Origin: Quillaja saponaria
Lineage: Eukaryota; Streptophyta; Magnoliopsida; Fabales; Quillajaceae
DNA: 64,000 nucleotides
Direction of reading: 5' to 3'
Assembly (NCBI GenBank): GCA_029379385.1
Contig: CM055607.1
Coordinates: 28,889,235 to 28,953,234 of the forward strand
Part shown: positions 22,635 to 35,580 of the stretch, one piece after another
Layout of the letters: each line of letters starts with the position of its first letter
How positions within the stretch are numbered: the first letter of the stretch is position 1
Program-made: the position numbers and the translations under genes
Notes under the pieces: generated by a model
Database searches by the model: none
What the model saw: the letters and a program-made list of their open reading frames with translations, nothing else
What the model was told of the DNA's origin: nothing

Positions 22635-25600
22635 TCACGTGGACCAGACTTCACGAAGAAGTTCATACCTAGCATTTGCACTGGTTTGACCTGTATGCTC
22701 CTTGTGGTTCCCATTTCCATTAGCTGTAACTGTTGGAGATGAAGGGAGGTTACAGATGACGGATGTAAGAGGAGAATCAAGCTCCTCCAGTTCCTCATCA
22801 CTGGTATATCCTTTCCTCTGTACAGCAGACACATTCCTTGCCAAATGGGATTTTCCTCCTGCCTCTGCTACCTTCTCCCCCACATTGGCAGAGGATGGAG
22901 GGGAATATATAATTGGGGAAGCTGTGTATGGAAAGCTTCTTACAGAGTCCCCGGAGAATCTTCGCTCCACAATACTCTAAAGGGAATAAACCAAAGTTCA
23001 ACTTCAACATGCATTCGGGGCGGATAGAGAACTTCCTTGTTATTTACCAAGTAGAAAAATAGATTGGAACAAAAAGCACGGCATAAATAACACACAAGTC
23101 ATAGATCAAAATAATTTGAATATGTAATTTCTACTTTTAGAGGATGATGTGCTTCCATTTATCAATACCAACCAGAGTAGCAATAATCTTAAAATTATAA
23201 GAATTCTAATCTTCTACTTTAGCAAGTACATGATTCATCAGACTAGGAAAAGAAAATCATGCACTGACATGATGTGAGAGGTTAGGCCGATATTCTTTTA
23301 CTATCCACTATCTAGGTCCACCTACTTTTATGTTTTTACCTGGAAAGCATTTGTTACATCGCTTTTTAGGCGATAATTTCTTTATTGTGTTCCAGACTTA
23401 TTCTACCATAAACAGTTCTTGAGGATCATAAACTTTTTCATCGTACCTCAGCATTTAGAGCCTCTAATACAGCCCCTGGAACAGGATCAGGACAGAACTC
23501 ATCTGGAGTGAAATTGCAGAGTATCCTTTTAATTAATGGGACACTGATGGATGGACACACCTTCACAACATGACAATAGAAAAGTGAGTCATGCTAGCAT
23601 GTGGCAACCTAGAAGAGATGTTAAAATAATATACAATGATATACCCTCAATAAAATGTATTGAAAATCGCTAATACCTCCACTCTGACTTGTTGATCAAT
23701 AAGCATGTCTTTTGGAAGCATCAGAAGATCACTTAAGGCATTAAGGAGGATGAAAGTTTTCTGTTCACCATCTACACTCTGCTCAGTCTCCTCCTCACTG
23801 CTACACTGATTGTCTTCCTCAGAATCATCGGCATCCATGCCAAACATATCAGTAAGCCATCTAGACCAATTGCCAACCTGCAGTTAAAGAAGTCTCCTTG
23901 AGTCCTAATGCTTGCAGACATACTTATGTTCCTCATATGAAACAAATGTCACACCAACTAGTGATATAACCTTCAAATTGTTCATATAGGCCACCTGCCT
24001 TCAATAAGACCGCTGGACTTTACCATAACAATGAGATCAAATAAACTGCATACTATGGCAGTTACAAAGTCCACACATAATTGCAAGATGGGCAAGTTCT
24101 GCAAACAAACTCTAATTAACTGTTCACACAGGTTGATACTAAACCTGCTGAATCCATGTCTGAAAGATTGAGTTTAAAGCAGCAAGACAACTGTTCTATC
24201 ACAAAGTCATTTCCGTTAAGATCTCCTTTGCTATATTGAACTCATATTTGTTTAACAGTAGAAGAAGCTTCATTTTCTTTCCCTTTTTTTCACTAACTAA
24301 AAGTAGAAAAAAATTCAGTTGCCTGAAATTCTTATTGAAACCAATATGGCAATATTTCATTGGGTCTTGTCTTTGTAGCTTCTGTTTCCATTAGCAATAA
24401 AAAAAGTGTCCCTTTCCAAGAACTTAACATTTGATGGTAAAGAATAGTTTCAGCTAAGTGAGTGATAGGCCACTTATTATGAATTCTTAGACTGCTGTCA
24501 ATGGGACAAGCAACACATGTTGCAGAAGTCAGGGGACATAGCCAATATTACAAGTATACTGGAAAGTCAACTTCCCAAAAGCAATGTTTAGTATGAGATG
24601 AATATTATGTAGTAGTGAGAAGCAGTTATACGTACAGAGTTTTTAAGTTGTGCACCAGATCCAAAACTCAAATCCCCAGCTGGTATTGGCAGAACCTTTG
24701 AATCTACAATAGGGTCTGATACAGGATCTGTCGGAATCTCATGGGCTGACTCACGCAGAATAGCATTGAACATTGCCACATCAAGTCTAGCTATACACTG
24801 TTCCATAACCTAGTTAAAGAAAGTATACCTAATCAGTGCTTGAGCAAAAGAAAAGAAATCTGAAACAAGGAATCGAGCTTGTGGAGAACAATATTTTTAA
24901 TACAGGAGATACATACCATTCTAGCCAAGACAGGTAAGCAACCACACTCATGTCCTCCTGCTCGAACAGGACAAAGGCGTTGATAAGCATCTTGGAAAGC
25001 ATTTCTCCATAGGCTAATGGAAAAAATTCCTTGCTGCTGATCACCCAGGGAAGGCCCCAGCAACTTTCCAGTAAAATTAATTTTGGATGAATCTCCCAAT
25101 GGAGACTGCATGTGTGGAGTCAAAGCCTGAAGACATAGCACACCTCTCAGCACATACAAACTCAACTAAAAGAAGAATGATGGGAACAAGAGCAGGTTGT
25201 AGCCTACTCTATCCTGTTAAATTGAGATGGATCATTTAAATTCATATGTAACTGAAATAAGTCAAAATCTGCTGGAACTTATGTCAGTAAAAACTGTTAA
25301 TGACATTAAAGTCAACAAAAGTAGTATAAAAACTAAAAGAGAAAGGATGTTGTAAGGCATTGTTTGAGGGATTAACTGAAATTCCCTATAGTTAATATGT
25401 ATGTTTTTCTATGTTCCTAAGCATTTGCATGCAAAAGACCCACAAACAAGTAACTGACAGAGCTAATTATCTTCTTAATAATCATATGTTTTACTCAAAA
25501 CTGAAAATTTTACATGAAAAAATTGCAACATGTGTTGATAAAAAAAAAACCTATTCTTTTGTTGGAATAGCGTCCAACAATTCATAGGACCAAAAGATTA

Positions 25601-27482
25601 GTGAATCTACAGTTACATTGGAGCTCCAACATGTTAGATTTTATTACCAGCTAGATTATCTTTACCCCATTCTAAACTTCCACCTTATGACCCAGGCTGT
25701 CAACATAGTTGTTTCTATCTAAACTTACTCCATACTTCTTCATTAAATTTACACTTTTTTTTTCCAGAATAAAACATTAGTTGGCTTGCAAATAAAAAAT
25801 TATTATCAATTACGTGGGAAAGTAGATTAACTGCTAACTAGGACCTTAGCATATAGATTAAACATTGGCATTTTGTAATTGAAAATAGACAATGAACTTG
25901 TCCACGTTTTACTGAGCAAAGCTTTGATTGAAACAGTTAGAGATGTTTCCTGTATCTTCACTATCCATTTAAATAAAAATAAAACAGCCTGCAACTAGTA
26001 CCTGCCACCACACAGACTCCACTATCCGAGAGAACATCCAAGATTCTACTTTTTCCAGTCCAGATGTAAAGGTTCCTGTCTCCTGCCAATCTTCGACCAG
26101 CTGCATCAAACAATTTCCATGTTTACTGCCAGGAATACCCTTCCATTTCAGTCCTTTGGACTTTCCATCACTTTTCTTGCCAACCTCATCTGATTCCGTA
26201 AACCTTATCAATGGACTTGACTGAAGTGTACTCCCAAAGGCTTGAGAAATTATCTTCCTCAGCACGATGGTGTTTGACAACCAGAAGGTTAATCTAATAT
26301 ACAAATGAAGAGCAGAATGTATATTAGCTGTACTCAAAACTAGTTGACAACAACATTTTAACAAAATATGACAAGAAGCCTTAATAGAGTATACCTTGAC
26401 ACGTCATTACCACAGGACTTGGCAATCAAAATAAGTCCTGACACAGTATTCTTAGCAATTGTTGCTTGCTTGTCGCTCCAGTGCTTACAAGCATGAATAT
26501 AGAGTCTACAAAGGCGCCGAGCAGGTGTATGCACCTTGTGTGCCGAGCTCCCATGCTCTGGTACCACAGAATAAAGCGATACTTCAAGAGCAGCAACTTC
26601 TCTCAGCTCCTCCTCAAGTTTCTCAATTCTCATTTCCATTTCTTCAATTTTTAGTTTCAAAGCTGCCTCATCCTCATGTTCACCGTTTTCTTCAGGATCA
26701 AATGTTTCATCGTCACTTACTACACACTGAGTGCCATTTGATGTTCCATCCAAGACATCAATATCCTTTACCTCTGGAACAGGTTTGTCATCAACTCCAT
26801 CACAAGATTCTGATGAAGGTCTTCCAGGATCTTTCTTAATTTTAGCATTAGTCAAGGAAGTATTTTTTGAGGTAATCCTAGAAAGCTCCACATTAGAGTT
26901 TGTGGGTTTCTTCAGATTGTTAAATGATTGCTTGGATTGTGACTTACTTGTTTTTCTATCAGACCTCTCCCTTGATCCTTGATTACCTTCTGAGGAATTC
27001 ATCTTAGTAATACTTTTCGGATCTCTTGAAGGACTTTCTACTTTCTCATCATCAATTATCACTGAATCACCTTGCGATGATACCGAATCCTTTATTATCT
27101 CAGGATCTGATACTTCTTCATTCTCCTGTTTTTGCTCTTTTTCTAGATTAGTAGAACTATCATCAAGAACTTCATCCTTATTTTCTTCGGCAATCAGTTC
27201 ATTGACTTCTATACTGTTAGCTGCCTCCTCAGACCTGTTGACATCATCCATGTAATGTATAACCATACTTTCATAAGATTCAGAGGTCTTTGTGCTCGTG
27301 TTTGAATCACTTACTGAAAGATTAGTGCCTGAGCTAGCATGTGGTATCTTCGATTTGATTTCTTTTAAATTCGATATTTTGCGCGAATTATCTTGATGTG
27401 ATTTATTCACTCTCCGTTCAGTTCTTCCAGAAGTCTTTGTTGGGGTATTCTTTGAAGCTTTTCTCTTCTCAATTTCTTTCAT
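22635..27482 (-). CDS. Coiled-coil protein of the plant 'nucleolar gar2-like' family (At2g42320/At5g06930 type)
   Basis: Seven coding exons on the minus strand: 27482-26395, 26293-26002, 25126-24917, 24809-24636, 23877-23677, 23560-23447 and 22976-22635. The frame is preserved at each junction and gives 806 residues. The first 270 residues are Lys/Ser/Glu-rich and disordered. A coiled coil runs from about 270 to 302 (KLKIEEMEMRIEKLEEELRE). The conserved C-terminal region begins at VVPEHGSSAHKVHTPARRLC and includes WLSNTIVLRKIISQAF, LPVLARMVMEQCIARLDVAMFNAILRES (across exons 3-4) and ILCNFTPDEFCPDPVPGAVL. These are hallmarks of a plant family with a dilute (DIL)-like C-terminal region, sometimes labelled nucleolar or gar2-like. 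The label derives from the charged N-terminus; a role in rRNA processing is not shown. No catalytic residues are apparent. It has a 2.2 kb leader intron. Confidence 0.88.
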
Positions 27483-27502
27483 ATTACTTGGAACTCTTCC
27501 AA

Positions 27503-29677
27503 CTACAATTCATAAAGATGTCCCAAGCAAAAAATAATAGCAGCTTTGGACAACCCTACCAGAGCTCCTTAAGCAAAAGAAAATGCTTGATTCCAGAAGC
27601 ATGTAATATTCTACTTCTCAGGAAGGCACTTCCAGCACATTCTTAGTACACAGAGCCTGTTATGGCCTTTCTTCCAGAGCTTTGGTAAAAAAGAAAAAGA
27701 AAAAAAAAAACTATCTTCTCTCAGCAACAGAACATGGTCATCAGCAAGAAACTTGTTAAGAATCGGATAAGATCACGACATAACATATCAACGCCGCTTT
27801 TTTTTTTTCTCAGTACAGGACAACAACAACAAAACCAGCAAGAGCAATGAGGCTATGACTATGATTAATACAACATCAAGAATAGATATTACAAGAAAAA
27901 ACTAATGATAAAGTATTGAAACACGATATTAGCATCAGTTGGACATAAATCAAGCATCCGAATCATTAAACATGTAAAGACTTCTAGACCATGGGGAAGA
28001 GTCACAGAGCTGTCACAACGAGTACAAAAATAGGCTAATAATAGTGGAAATACAAATAACTACTCTTTCTCTCAGCCTGAAAATAGCAATGGTATACAGT
28101 ACAGCTGGCCATACAGGCACTAGACTGATAATGAGGTGCAGTAAGTGCATTTAGCATGCAATTGGATCAACTAAGGGAGAAAAAAACGCAATAGTTTGGA
28201 GATGGAAGAAAAATAGAAAAACTAGACAAAAGAAGGAGAAAAATTCTGCCATACAGATTGATGACATTCTTATTAGTTCCAAGCCACCAACTAAACAATT
28301 TTTAAAAAAAAAGTAAAGGCCATATCTAAAAATTAGGCATGAATAACATTGGTCAAAGTTCCATGGATGACTCCCAATCACCATTGCATATTGATTACTG
28401 AACAAATGTAAGTTAGATAAAATGGTTAAGAATATCTATATACTAGTTTGCATTCAGATTTTAGAGCACCAGACTGCACTAGAATGCTAGATGTGATGCT
28501 GAGTAGTAGCGATCACTTCATTGTGGATATTTAAACTAACCTCATTCTGCAAGTAAAGTTTGATGCATCACTGCATCAGTAGGTTTTATTTATATCCACC
28601 ATCTGTGATTAGTAGATTCTTGCTTACTTTAGTGTCAACTAGGTAATAATACAAAAACTGCAACCTTTCCAGATGCATCATTACTTCTATTTGAGAGTAA
28701 TAAAATAAAAATCTCTGGTGATGAACAAAAACTACAACTACAGGTATAATAAACTGTTGTTACTTGGTAAGAATTTGTCTTTTTAACATTTCATTTTGAC
28801 CACCAAAATAGGTTCCCATATAAAGTATCAAATGGGTGGATGACTCGAATCAACAGTGATGAAGATAGTCCCTAATATGATAACTAGATTTAGATTCTAA
28901 TTTAGCGAAGAGATATTAGGCCAAAAGAATTCCAAAAGAGCAGAACAAAACCAGTAATGAGAAATAGTTTTTCAAGATTATAGGCAGACTTCGTCAAGCA
29001 TATGCAATAATAGCATACTCATGAGTGCTAGCACGAAGCAAAATGGGTGCTTATTGCGAAATGGTAACTGATATCTCACAGAACAGAAAACGGACACCAA
29101 ATTGACCTCAATTTCCACGACTACAGAATATAACTAAGAACAAATTCAACTACACCACCAGAGACCCATGTCTTCAATTTCCACCATTATTAAAATTTAG
29201 AGGAAAAATCTACAGAAACATAAGCGGAGCTACGTTCTTATAAGAAAAGCTGAAGAAAGAAAATTATCCTAAGCCAAATCTGAAAAAAGTAAAAAGGGAA
29301 TATTTTAAGACTCGTCAGTCGTCACAACAAGAAAAATCTACCTTCAATAAATCCAGACAGACAAAACACAAACCAACCTGAGAAAACATCATAGAAAGAG
29401 AATTACACACAAAACCAAATCGAATGCCAACAGTTCACGCACAAAACCAAAGCATATAAAGCGACTTACACTGAAAACAAAAAAGATCTAGCTACTAAAA
29501 GCTTCCGAATTCCGATAAGAGAAAATGTATAACTTGGTGTGGTCAATTGTCAGTTTCTCTCTCTAACCCGGGAGCAGACAGAAATGGACGACAATGAAAA
29601 AGGACAACCCATGAGAGTAAACTATAAAGCAGTAATAATCAGCAACAAAAAAAAAAGGTGAAAATTTTTCAAACTTA
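27503..29677 (-). other. Leader (5' UTR) intron of the gar2-like gene
   Basis: On the minus strand, a donor GTAAGT begins at 29677 after AAGCTTTT, and an acceptor TTGTAG ends at 27503, 20 bases before the start codon. Nothing coding lies between. The first leader exon is about 29679 to 29870 and contains a GA-repeat tract (29801-29816), a common feature near plant transcription starts. It includes a very short upstream ORF (ATGATG near 29750). A long leader intron often enhances expression in plants, but that is not testable here. Confidence 0.6.
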
Positions 29678-29879
29678 CAAAAGCTTTTTGTTCTGCTTCT
29701 CAACCCCACAACAATGTTCAGAAAACTAGTAGCAGACAATCTTCGGGATCATCATTCTGGGATTTCTTTCTAGTGCACGGAACAATGATCTTGCTTGCTT
29801 TCTCTCTCTCTCTCTGTAAAATGTAGCTGCTTCTTCCAACGAGAGGGTGAGTTAGAGTCAGCATTTAACAGAATGAGTG

Positions 29880-32800
29880 AGAGGGAGTGCGGGAACAATT
29901 GAACCAACTTGGCGTTTTAAAAGGGCGGAAAGGCCAGTTAAAAGAGTAGTGAAGGTGACTGGGGAAGGTTGTCGGTGGCCGAAAATGACCGGAAATTGCC
30001 GGTTAAGGTACGCGTTATTTTGTAAGATTACTTGGTATACCTATAATGCCATCATTGTCTTGTCATGTTAAATTGCCAGCTAATGTTGTATTCATAAATT
30101 TTTTAAGTCAATTTACTAACGAATCTAAAATTATATAATTTTTTTGTATAAAAAATGACCCAAATTAGAACAACATTTGACAAATTAAAATTAAATTGTT
30201 ATAATCAGATCTATTTGTTGTGGTTAGTGAATACTTAAATAATTTTGGGCTTTCATCAATCTCTGGAGCCATAAGATTGGTATAATTAATAATGGCACAT
30301 AATGCACCATCTGCATGACTGCAACTTATTTAATTGATGATAAATGTAGGACAGTAGCAGTGTGTTTCCCAAAGAACAAAGCAATTATTTATTTATGTAA
30401 CACTAACATAATAATAACGACAACAGATTGGAGGATAGTGGATGAGGGAACTAATTATTGAGTCACTGAGGGTTCAGCCTCAAGGCCATTTAAGCAGTAG
30501 ATAGATGCACCGACAGTATGGTCCTCTTAAAGAGTATTTGTCTTAATTCAATTATTCTTTTTCCAATTTTTCAGTTTCTCTGCACAGCAAACAAATTCCA
30601 CCGTCACCTTGTCGGAAGAGAAAAAGTTAAAAAGGAAAGCATGGAAAGGTATAAATATGAAAGTTGCTTCCAATAACATCTCTATTGTTTTCTTTCTTAT
30701 TTTGTCAAATGAAATGATATGCTGAAATTTTAATAGAAGAAACTAGCATGACAACCACTGCACCACATCAATTTAAAAAGGAAAAAAAGAAAGATGGCAA
30801 TGTTTAGGTAAGATGAGATTATGAGAAAGAGTAAAGAGTGAGAACATGAACATGTGGATTGGGTCATATCAAAGAAAGAAAAAACACAAAAAACAAAAAC
30901 TAGTATGTGGGTTGGACAATCCTCATCAGTAGCTCAGCAAAACCTAAAATCTGTACTGCTATAGTGCCTAAAATCTCATGGGGATGAATAACTATCAATC
31001 TATCGTATTTCGTAATTTGCTTTGTGCACTCGTTTGCTATGAATAGTCTCTCACTTTCATGACACTAAAAAAAAGGAGTATATCTCTTATGAATACTAAC
31101 TTTCTACTTTAATATTATTGTAAGATAAGATAATAAAATCAACCACATCCATATCTAATGGCTTCGATAAACCAAGGTAACTGCATAAGCACCGCCACCA
31201 CAACCAATCTCCAATTTTATCTATCTGTTCCTATCCTTGCATCCGGAAACCATGATAAACACATCCCATAATTCCTTAACCAAATCCCTCCAGAAACTGT
31301 AGTCAGAAACAAGTTTTCAATTTTACTAGAAGATCCATGAACTCGTAGCCTACACTTTCAATAAGTGATGACTCAAAATCTTAAACTAGTAGCTAATATT
31401 TTACAACATAAAGCAAGCTCTAAATAAATTTGTAAAAGAAGCAACAGCAGCACAGACTACAACATCATTGCCCTAGAAACAAGTAACTGACAATTTATAC
31501 CTACTTCAGAGCAGTTCTCATCAACAAAAATATAACCTTGCTTAATGCAGATGATAATTCTAAAAGGTCCTCTAAAATACAACTAAAGGAAAGTCACAGA
31601 GACGTACATTACTTTTCCAAAGTCTGCAATTTATACAGGAAATGGGGAATGAGAAAACTTCTCAAGGTTGCAAATGCCAACCATCCAACAACTGTAAGTT
31701 CTGTGGGTAGTAAGTATACCACATTGCATGGTTTCTTTTTTGTTATTCTTTTGGTAAGTACTCAATTTAAATCTTGTAAAACTTGGAAACTAGTTGCAAC
31801 ATGATATTTATATGTCGAGAAGAGCTCATCAAAGCAGAAAAGGATTCTATGTATTCTAGGTAAAATCAAGTTGAACTGTTCATCAGCTCATACCAATTTG
31901 TACATATTAGCAGTCTGAATCATTAGAGCTCTATGCCCGTGAATAAATATCTAGAGAGACACTGCTTCCGGTGTAAATAGGTCTCAATGTCTCAGATGCT
32001 TTTGAAACAACAACCACGCCCGCAGAACCTAAACCCATGTAGAAAGAGAAATTACATAAATATACACCAGCAACATGAAGAATAGCACGATCCTTATGCC
32101 CTATCTTCAAAGTTGTTAGTTTTATGATGCATTAATCACCAGTACATTGTATGAAATCTGATGATGAATGAAGTTTCATTCAACCCACTTTAAATTTCTA
32201 GACATGGAAATATGAAATAGAAAACCTGAATAAATGTAATCTACGATCCAGTAAATCCCCCCCTTTACACCCCCACCAAAAAGAAAAAAGTAACCTTGAT
32301 ACAATTTCTAAGCCGTCTTCAGTGCCAATGTATGAGATGTCCATACATCCTATTGAGACTGGGAGACAGAGAGAGGATGGGGAGACCATATCATACCCTA
32401 TAATGTCTGACATCTACATTCAGGGTGGTCGGTTTTCTGAAACTTTACATAAATTAGAAGCACCCATATTATGTCCATACTCCATAGATCACGATGGTGA
32501 TATCACAATATCATTCTTCAACTTCTCCATGAATTTCCACCTAAGGTAGCCATTAACACTACATTTACCAATTACCAACTAAAACCACCTCGAGAGGCAA
32601 ATTACCTTTCACTATGAGCTTCCATAATCATTAAATGAGCCCTTCATAAAATGTTCAGTTCCACCTTACAGTAAACATTTACAAAAAGCACTGAACCATA
32701 TTAAACAAACTCACAAGAATATCCTATTCTAAACCAGTTTTCAAACCTGTGACAGTTCTAAGTTGGAAGCCTGAACCTGTCCCAACTGATTACTGTAATT

Positions 32801-33824
32801 CCAGAACACCGAGTGTCATTCCATTAGCAAATTTGGGTTGGTGGTTCTGGTCAAACTCTAGTAACAAACTTACAAAAGATAAACAATAATTACTTGTATC
32901 ACTTTTGACTTCCACAGATGCACTCTTAATTCGGAGCTGAAGACAATGTTAAATGAGCTAAAACATTTATTTTGGAATCGACAGAGTATATAGAAGATGA
33001 TTGAGTTGGTTTCCAACTCCCACTCCTCAATTTAAATCTCTTACAAATCCTGCCAGGCTTTACGTCATAAATGCCAACCCCATTCAATTGACATGAACGC
33101 ATTCCAATCTCACCTTATCAGATTGGACAAGTAGGGCAGCAACCTGATAAACCAGGTAAGTTCCATTTCTAGTTCAAAGATACATTAAAATACTCCTATA
33201 CAGCATTACTCTAACTTCAACGATAATCACAACCAATCAGGTAAAGGAAAGAACCTTATAAAGAGTGAGAGAAACATGTACATGTTGTTTAGCATCCTAT
33301 ATAGTCAAAAAACAATCGATGGATTGATAACGCAAGTAACCATACAAGGTGATGACCACGGAATTAATTAAATTAAGCCAGACACTTGCACAAAATAAGT
33401 GTAAATGTCTAAGTGGAATAATGGGCAACGTAGCCTCCTCAAGAAACAGCAGGTCGGAGAAGCTGTAACAAAAATAAATGTTTTCAGTCGCACGTGATAA
33501 AAGCTTAATCTGAATCTAATTATAATAGAAAATCAATTGAAAGACAATGTATGATCAGCATTCAAACCATAAAACTGAGTTAATACGCTTATTCGTTTTT
33601 CAAAATTAACAAGTAAATCATCAAATCAACAATTAACTATGCAGCAATCAAGCATCACAAAGAGCCCAATTCCAACACTGATACCCTTATTCAACTACAT
33701 ATCAACAGTAGTTCCCCTTTCTCTTAACCCCAAAATCTACCCAACGAACCTAAACCCCTTTAACCAAAGCACAATGAAACTCAACGTAGTATTTGATCCG
33801 AATTCAACATACCCAGATCGTATT
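29880..33824. other. Intergenic DNA between the gar2-like promoter and the ESSS gene
   Basis: It holds the promoter of the gar2-like gene at its left end and the 3' UTR of the ESSS gene at its right end. Both are transcribed leftward. I see no other coding region or structured RNA. ORFs at 31538-31804, 32198-32413 and 32322-32549 show no recognisable domain. The sequence is less AT-rich than other gaps; an unannotated long 3' UTR with intron or a non-coding transcript cannot be excluded. Confidence 0.4.
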
Positions 33825-34187
33825 TCACTCGGATTCACCCGAACCAGAAGCAGAGAGACCAATCTTCTCCATCTCAAGCCGTTCAAGCGCCTTATTATGC
33901 GCCCAAGTTTCGATGGTCAGATCAGGCTTTGCGTTGAGACCAACACCAAGGATCACGATCGTGAGGAAGCTTGTAATGTAGCAAGGAAGCTCCCAATCTT
34001 CCCACTTGCGGGACTGACCTGGGGGTAGTGGAGTTCGGTTGAAGAGATAACCTTTAGGCTGCTCCTCATGGCCAGGGCTGGTCCAGCGACTGGGACCAGA
34101 TCCTCCGCCACCCCGGGTTCGGAGGGAGGGGAGGAGCCGGTGGCGGAGCATAGAGGAGGCACTGGTTAAAGGTGTGGGGGAGGGCAT
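33825..34187 (-). CDS. NADH dehydrogenase (complex I) ESSS/NDUFB11-type subunit
   Basis: One exon of 120 residues. The diagnostic block is RWTSPGHEEQPKGYLFNRTP (34-53), then PPGQSRKWEDWELPCY, a single membrane helix at about 68-87 (LPCYITSFLTIVILGVGLNA), and KPDLTIETWAHNKALERLEME. This is the plant ESSS accessory subunit of mitochondrial respiratory complex I, placed in the membrane arm of the inner membrane. The N-terminus is Arg-rich without acids, as expected for import. Met1 is the longest start; Met13 (MLRHRLLPSL) would give a start more like the Arabidopsis homologue and is an alternative. The plus-strand ORF at 33639-34028 is the antisense shadow. Next to the gar2-like gene, as I recall for At2g42310-At2g42320. 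Confidence 0.93.
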   Translation of the reverse strand: MPSPTPLTSASSMLRHRLLPSLRTRGGGGSGPSRWTSPGHEEQPKGYLFNRTPLPPGQSRKWEDWELPCYITSFLTIVILGVGLNAKPDLTIETWAHNKALERLEMEKIGLSASGSGESE

Positions 34188-35580
34188 TGTGTTACCCTAT
34201 AGTTGTGAATTGTGATTACGACTCTGAAGAGTAAAAGGAGAAAGGCAGAGCCCTGTCTCACAAGTAGTACCTTCTCTGAGTTCTGAGAGGCAATTTTCCT
34301 TTGCTCAAAGGAATGACTAATACGACATCGTTTGAGTTATTATTGCCACATGGCGCAAATGCCGAGATTAGTAGACCAAAAAGACCCACTAGTCTAATCA
34401 GAACCACTAATATAGGTTGTAGTATTAGGCTTAACTACTGAATTTCATTGACAATTGAGACAATTTCAAGGACCTAAAAGAGTTATTTAAGTTTTTAGTT
34501 AGTGGTTTTTTTTTTCTTTGCTAAAAGTTAATTCTAATTACTGGTTAAGATAGTAGTGATTTTCAACGAAAAACTGTCACTGAGGTATGTTGGCCCACGT
34601 GTCCGCAAATATGCAAAGTTTCCTTACTTTCTTTGTAACAATGTTTGCTTCATGATCTAGTTAATGCCACAGTGAACACCTCTAGTCTTTTACCATTGTG
34701 ACCCAGAAGTTGGGAACCCACCTTAATTCGACTGAGTTACCTTATACAGGAGGTAACTATAAACTTTCTATGAGAATGAAGCTTGCAAAATACAACCTTT
34801 CATTCACAATCATTTCAATTCCATCAGCAACAAGAACGATCACCTCTATCAATTCTGCAGATATTTTCAGATGAAGAAGTATAATGGAATTCCTACAGCA
34901 GTCATACTTCTCAAGAGTATTAGTATGATGGTATGATGCTACATTGAGCACCCAAGGTTCCATAATTGGACATTCCTATCCCTGATATAACAAAAAAGCT
35001 GCATGGATAATATGATGAAAGATACTTCAGGACAGTCTTCCAGATCTTAGGTTGATTGCTTCAACAACCAATTTATTCTCTTCAGCAACCATATAGAATA
35101 CCATAACAACTAAGTGTCAAAAGAAAACAATGGGTAATCTATTAGTCTCAGATCTTGTTTAGAGTGGAATACGGTATCCAGCTTACATCTCACTTCTTGT
35201 TTGCCTTTTAAGTTAGTAAGCCCATTATTTTTAGAAGGGACTCCTCATCATGTATGTATAAATCATCATCTACTCATTCCATGTGATCAAGAAACTTTCA
35301 GATCCTTCCAGCACCAAAGTACATCCACTTCTGTCCTTATTGGTACAAACGGTTTCTTACTTTTCTAAAATTCCAGAATGCCCTTTTTTCTCAGTCACCA
35401 TTCAATTAGGAACAACGTTTTCTTTTCTTTTGACTCCGTTTCTGTCTTGGTGATATTTCATGTCATTGTTCTATCAATAAGCATCTTCTCATTTTCCGTT
35501 GAAACGCAGAGTAAGAAACAATGACCTTTTTTTTGCACTTGACAGATCCATCGATTACTTCTCATCAAGAAATTTCAAGG
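34188..35580. other. Intergenic DNA, ESSS promoter and PPR 3' flank
   Basis: The first few hundred bases are the upstream region of the leftward ESSS gene; the right end is the 3' UTR of the leftward PPR gene. A short ORF at 34757-34963 has no recognisable domain. No other feature seen. Confidence 0.45.

Noticed and set aside
26459..26839. 126-codon plus-strand ORF
   Set aside because: Shadow of the first coding exon of the gar2-like gene on the other strand.
33639..34028. 129-codon plus-strand ORF
   Set aside because: It is antisense to the ESSS gene and shows no domain; the minus-strand reading is clearly conserved.
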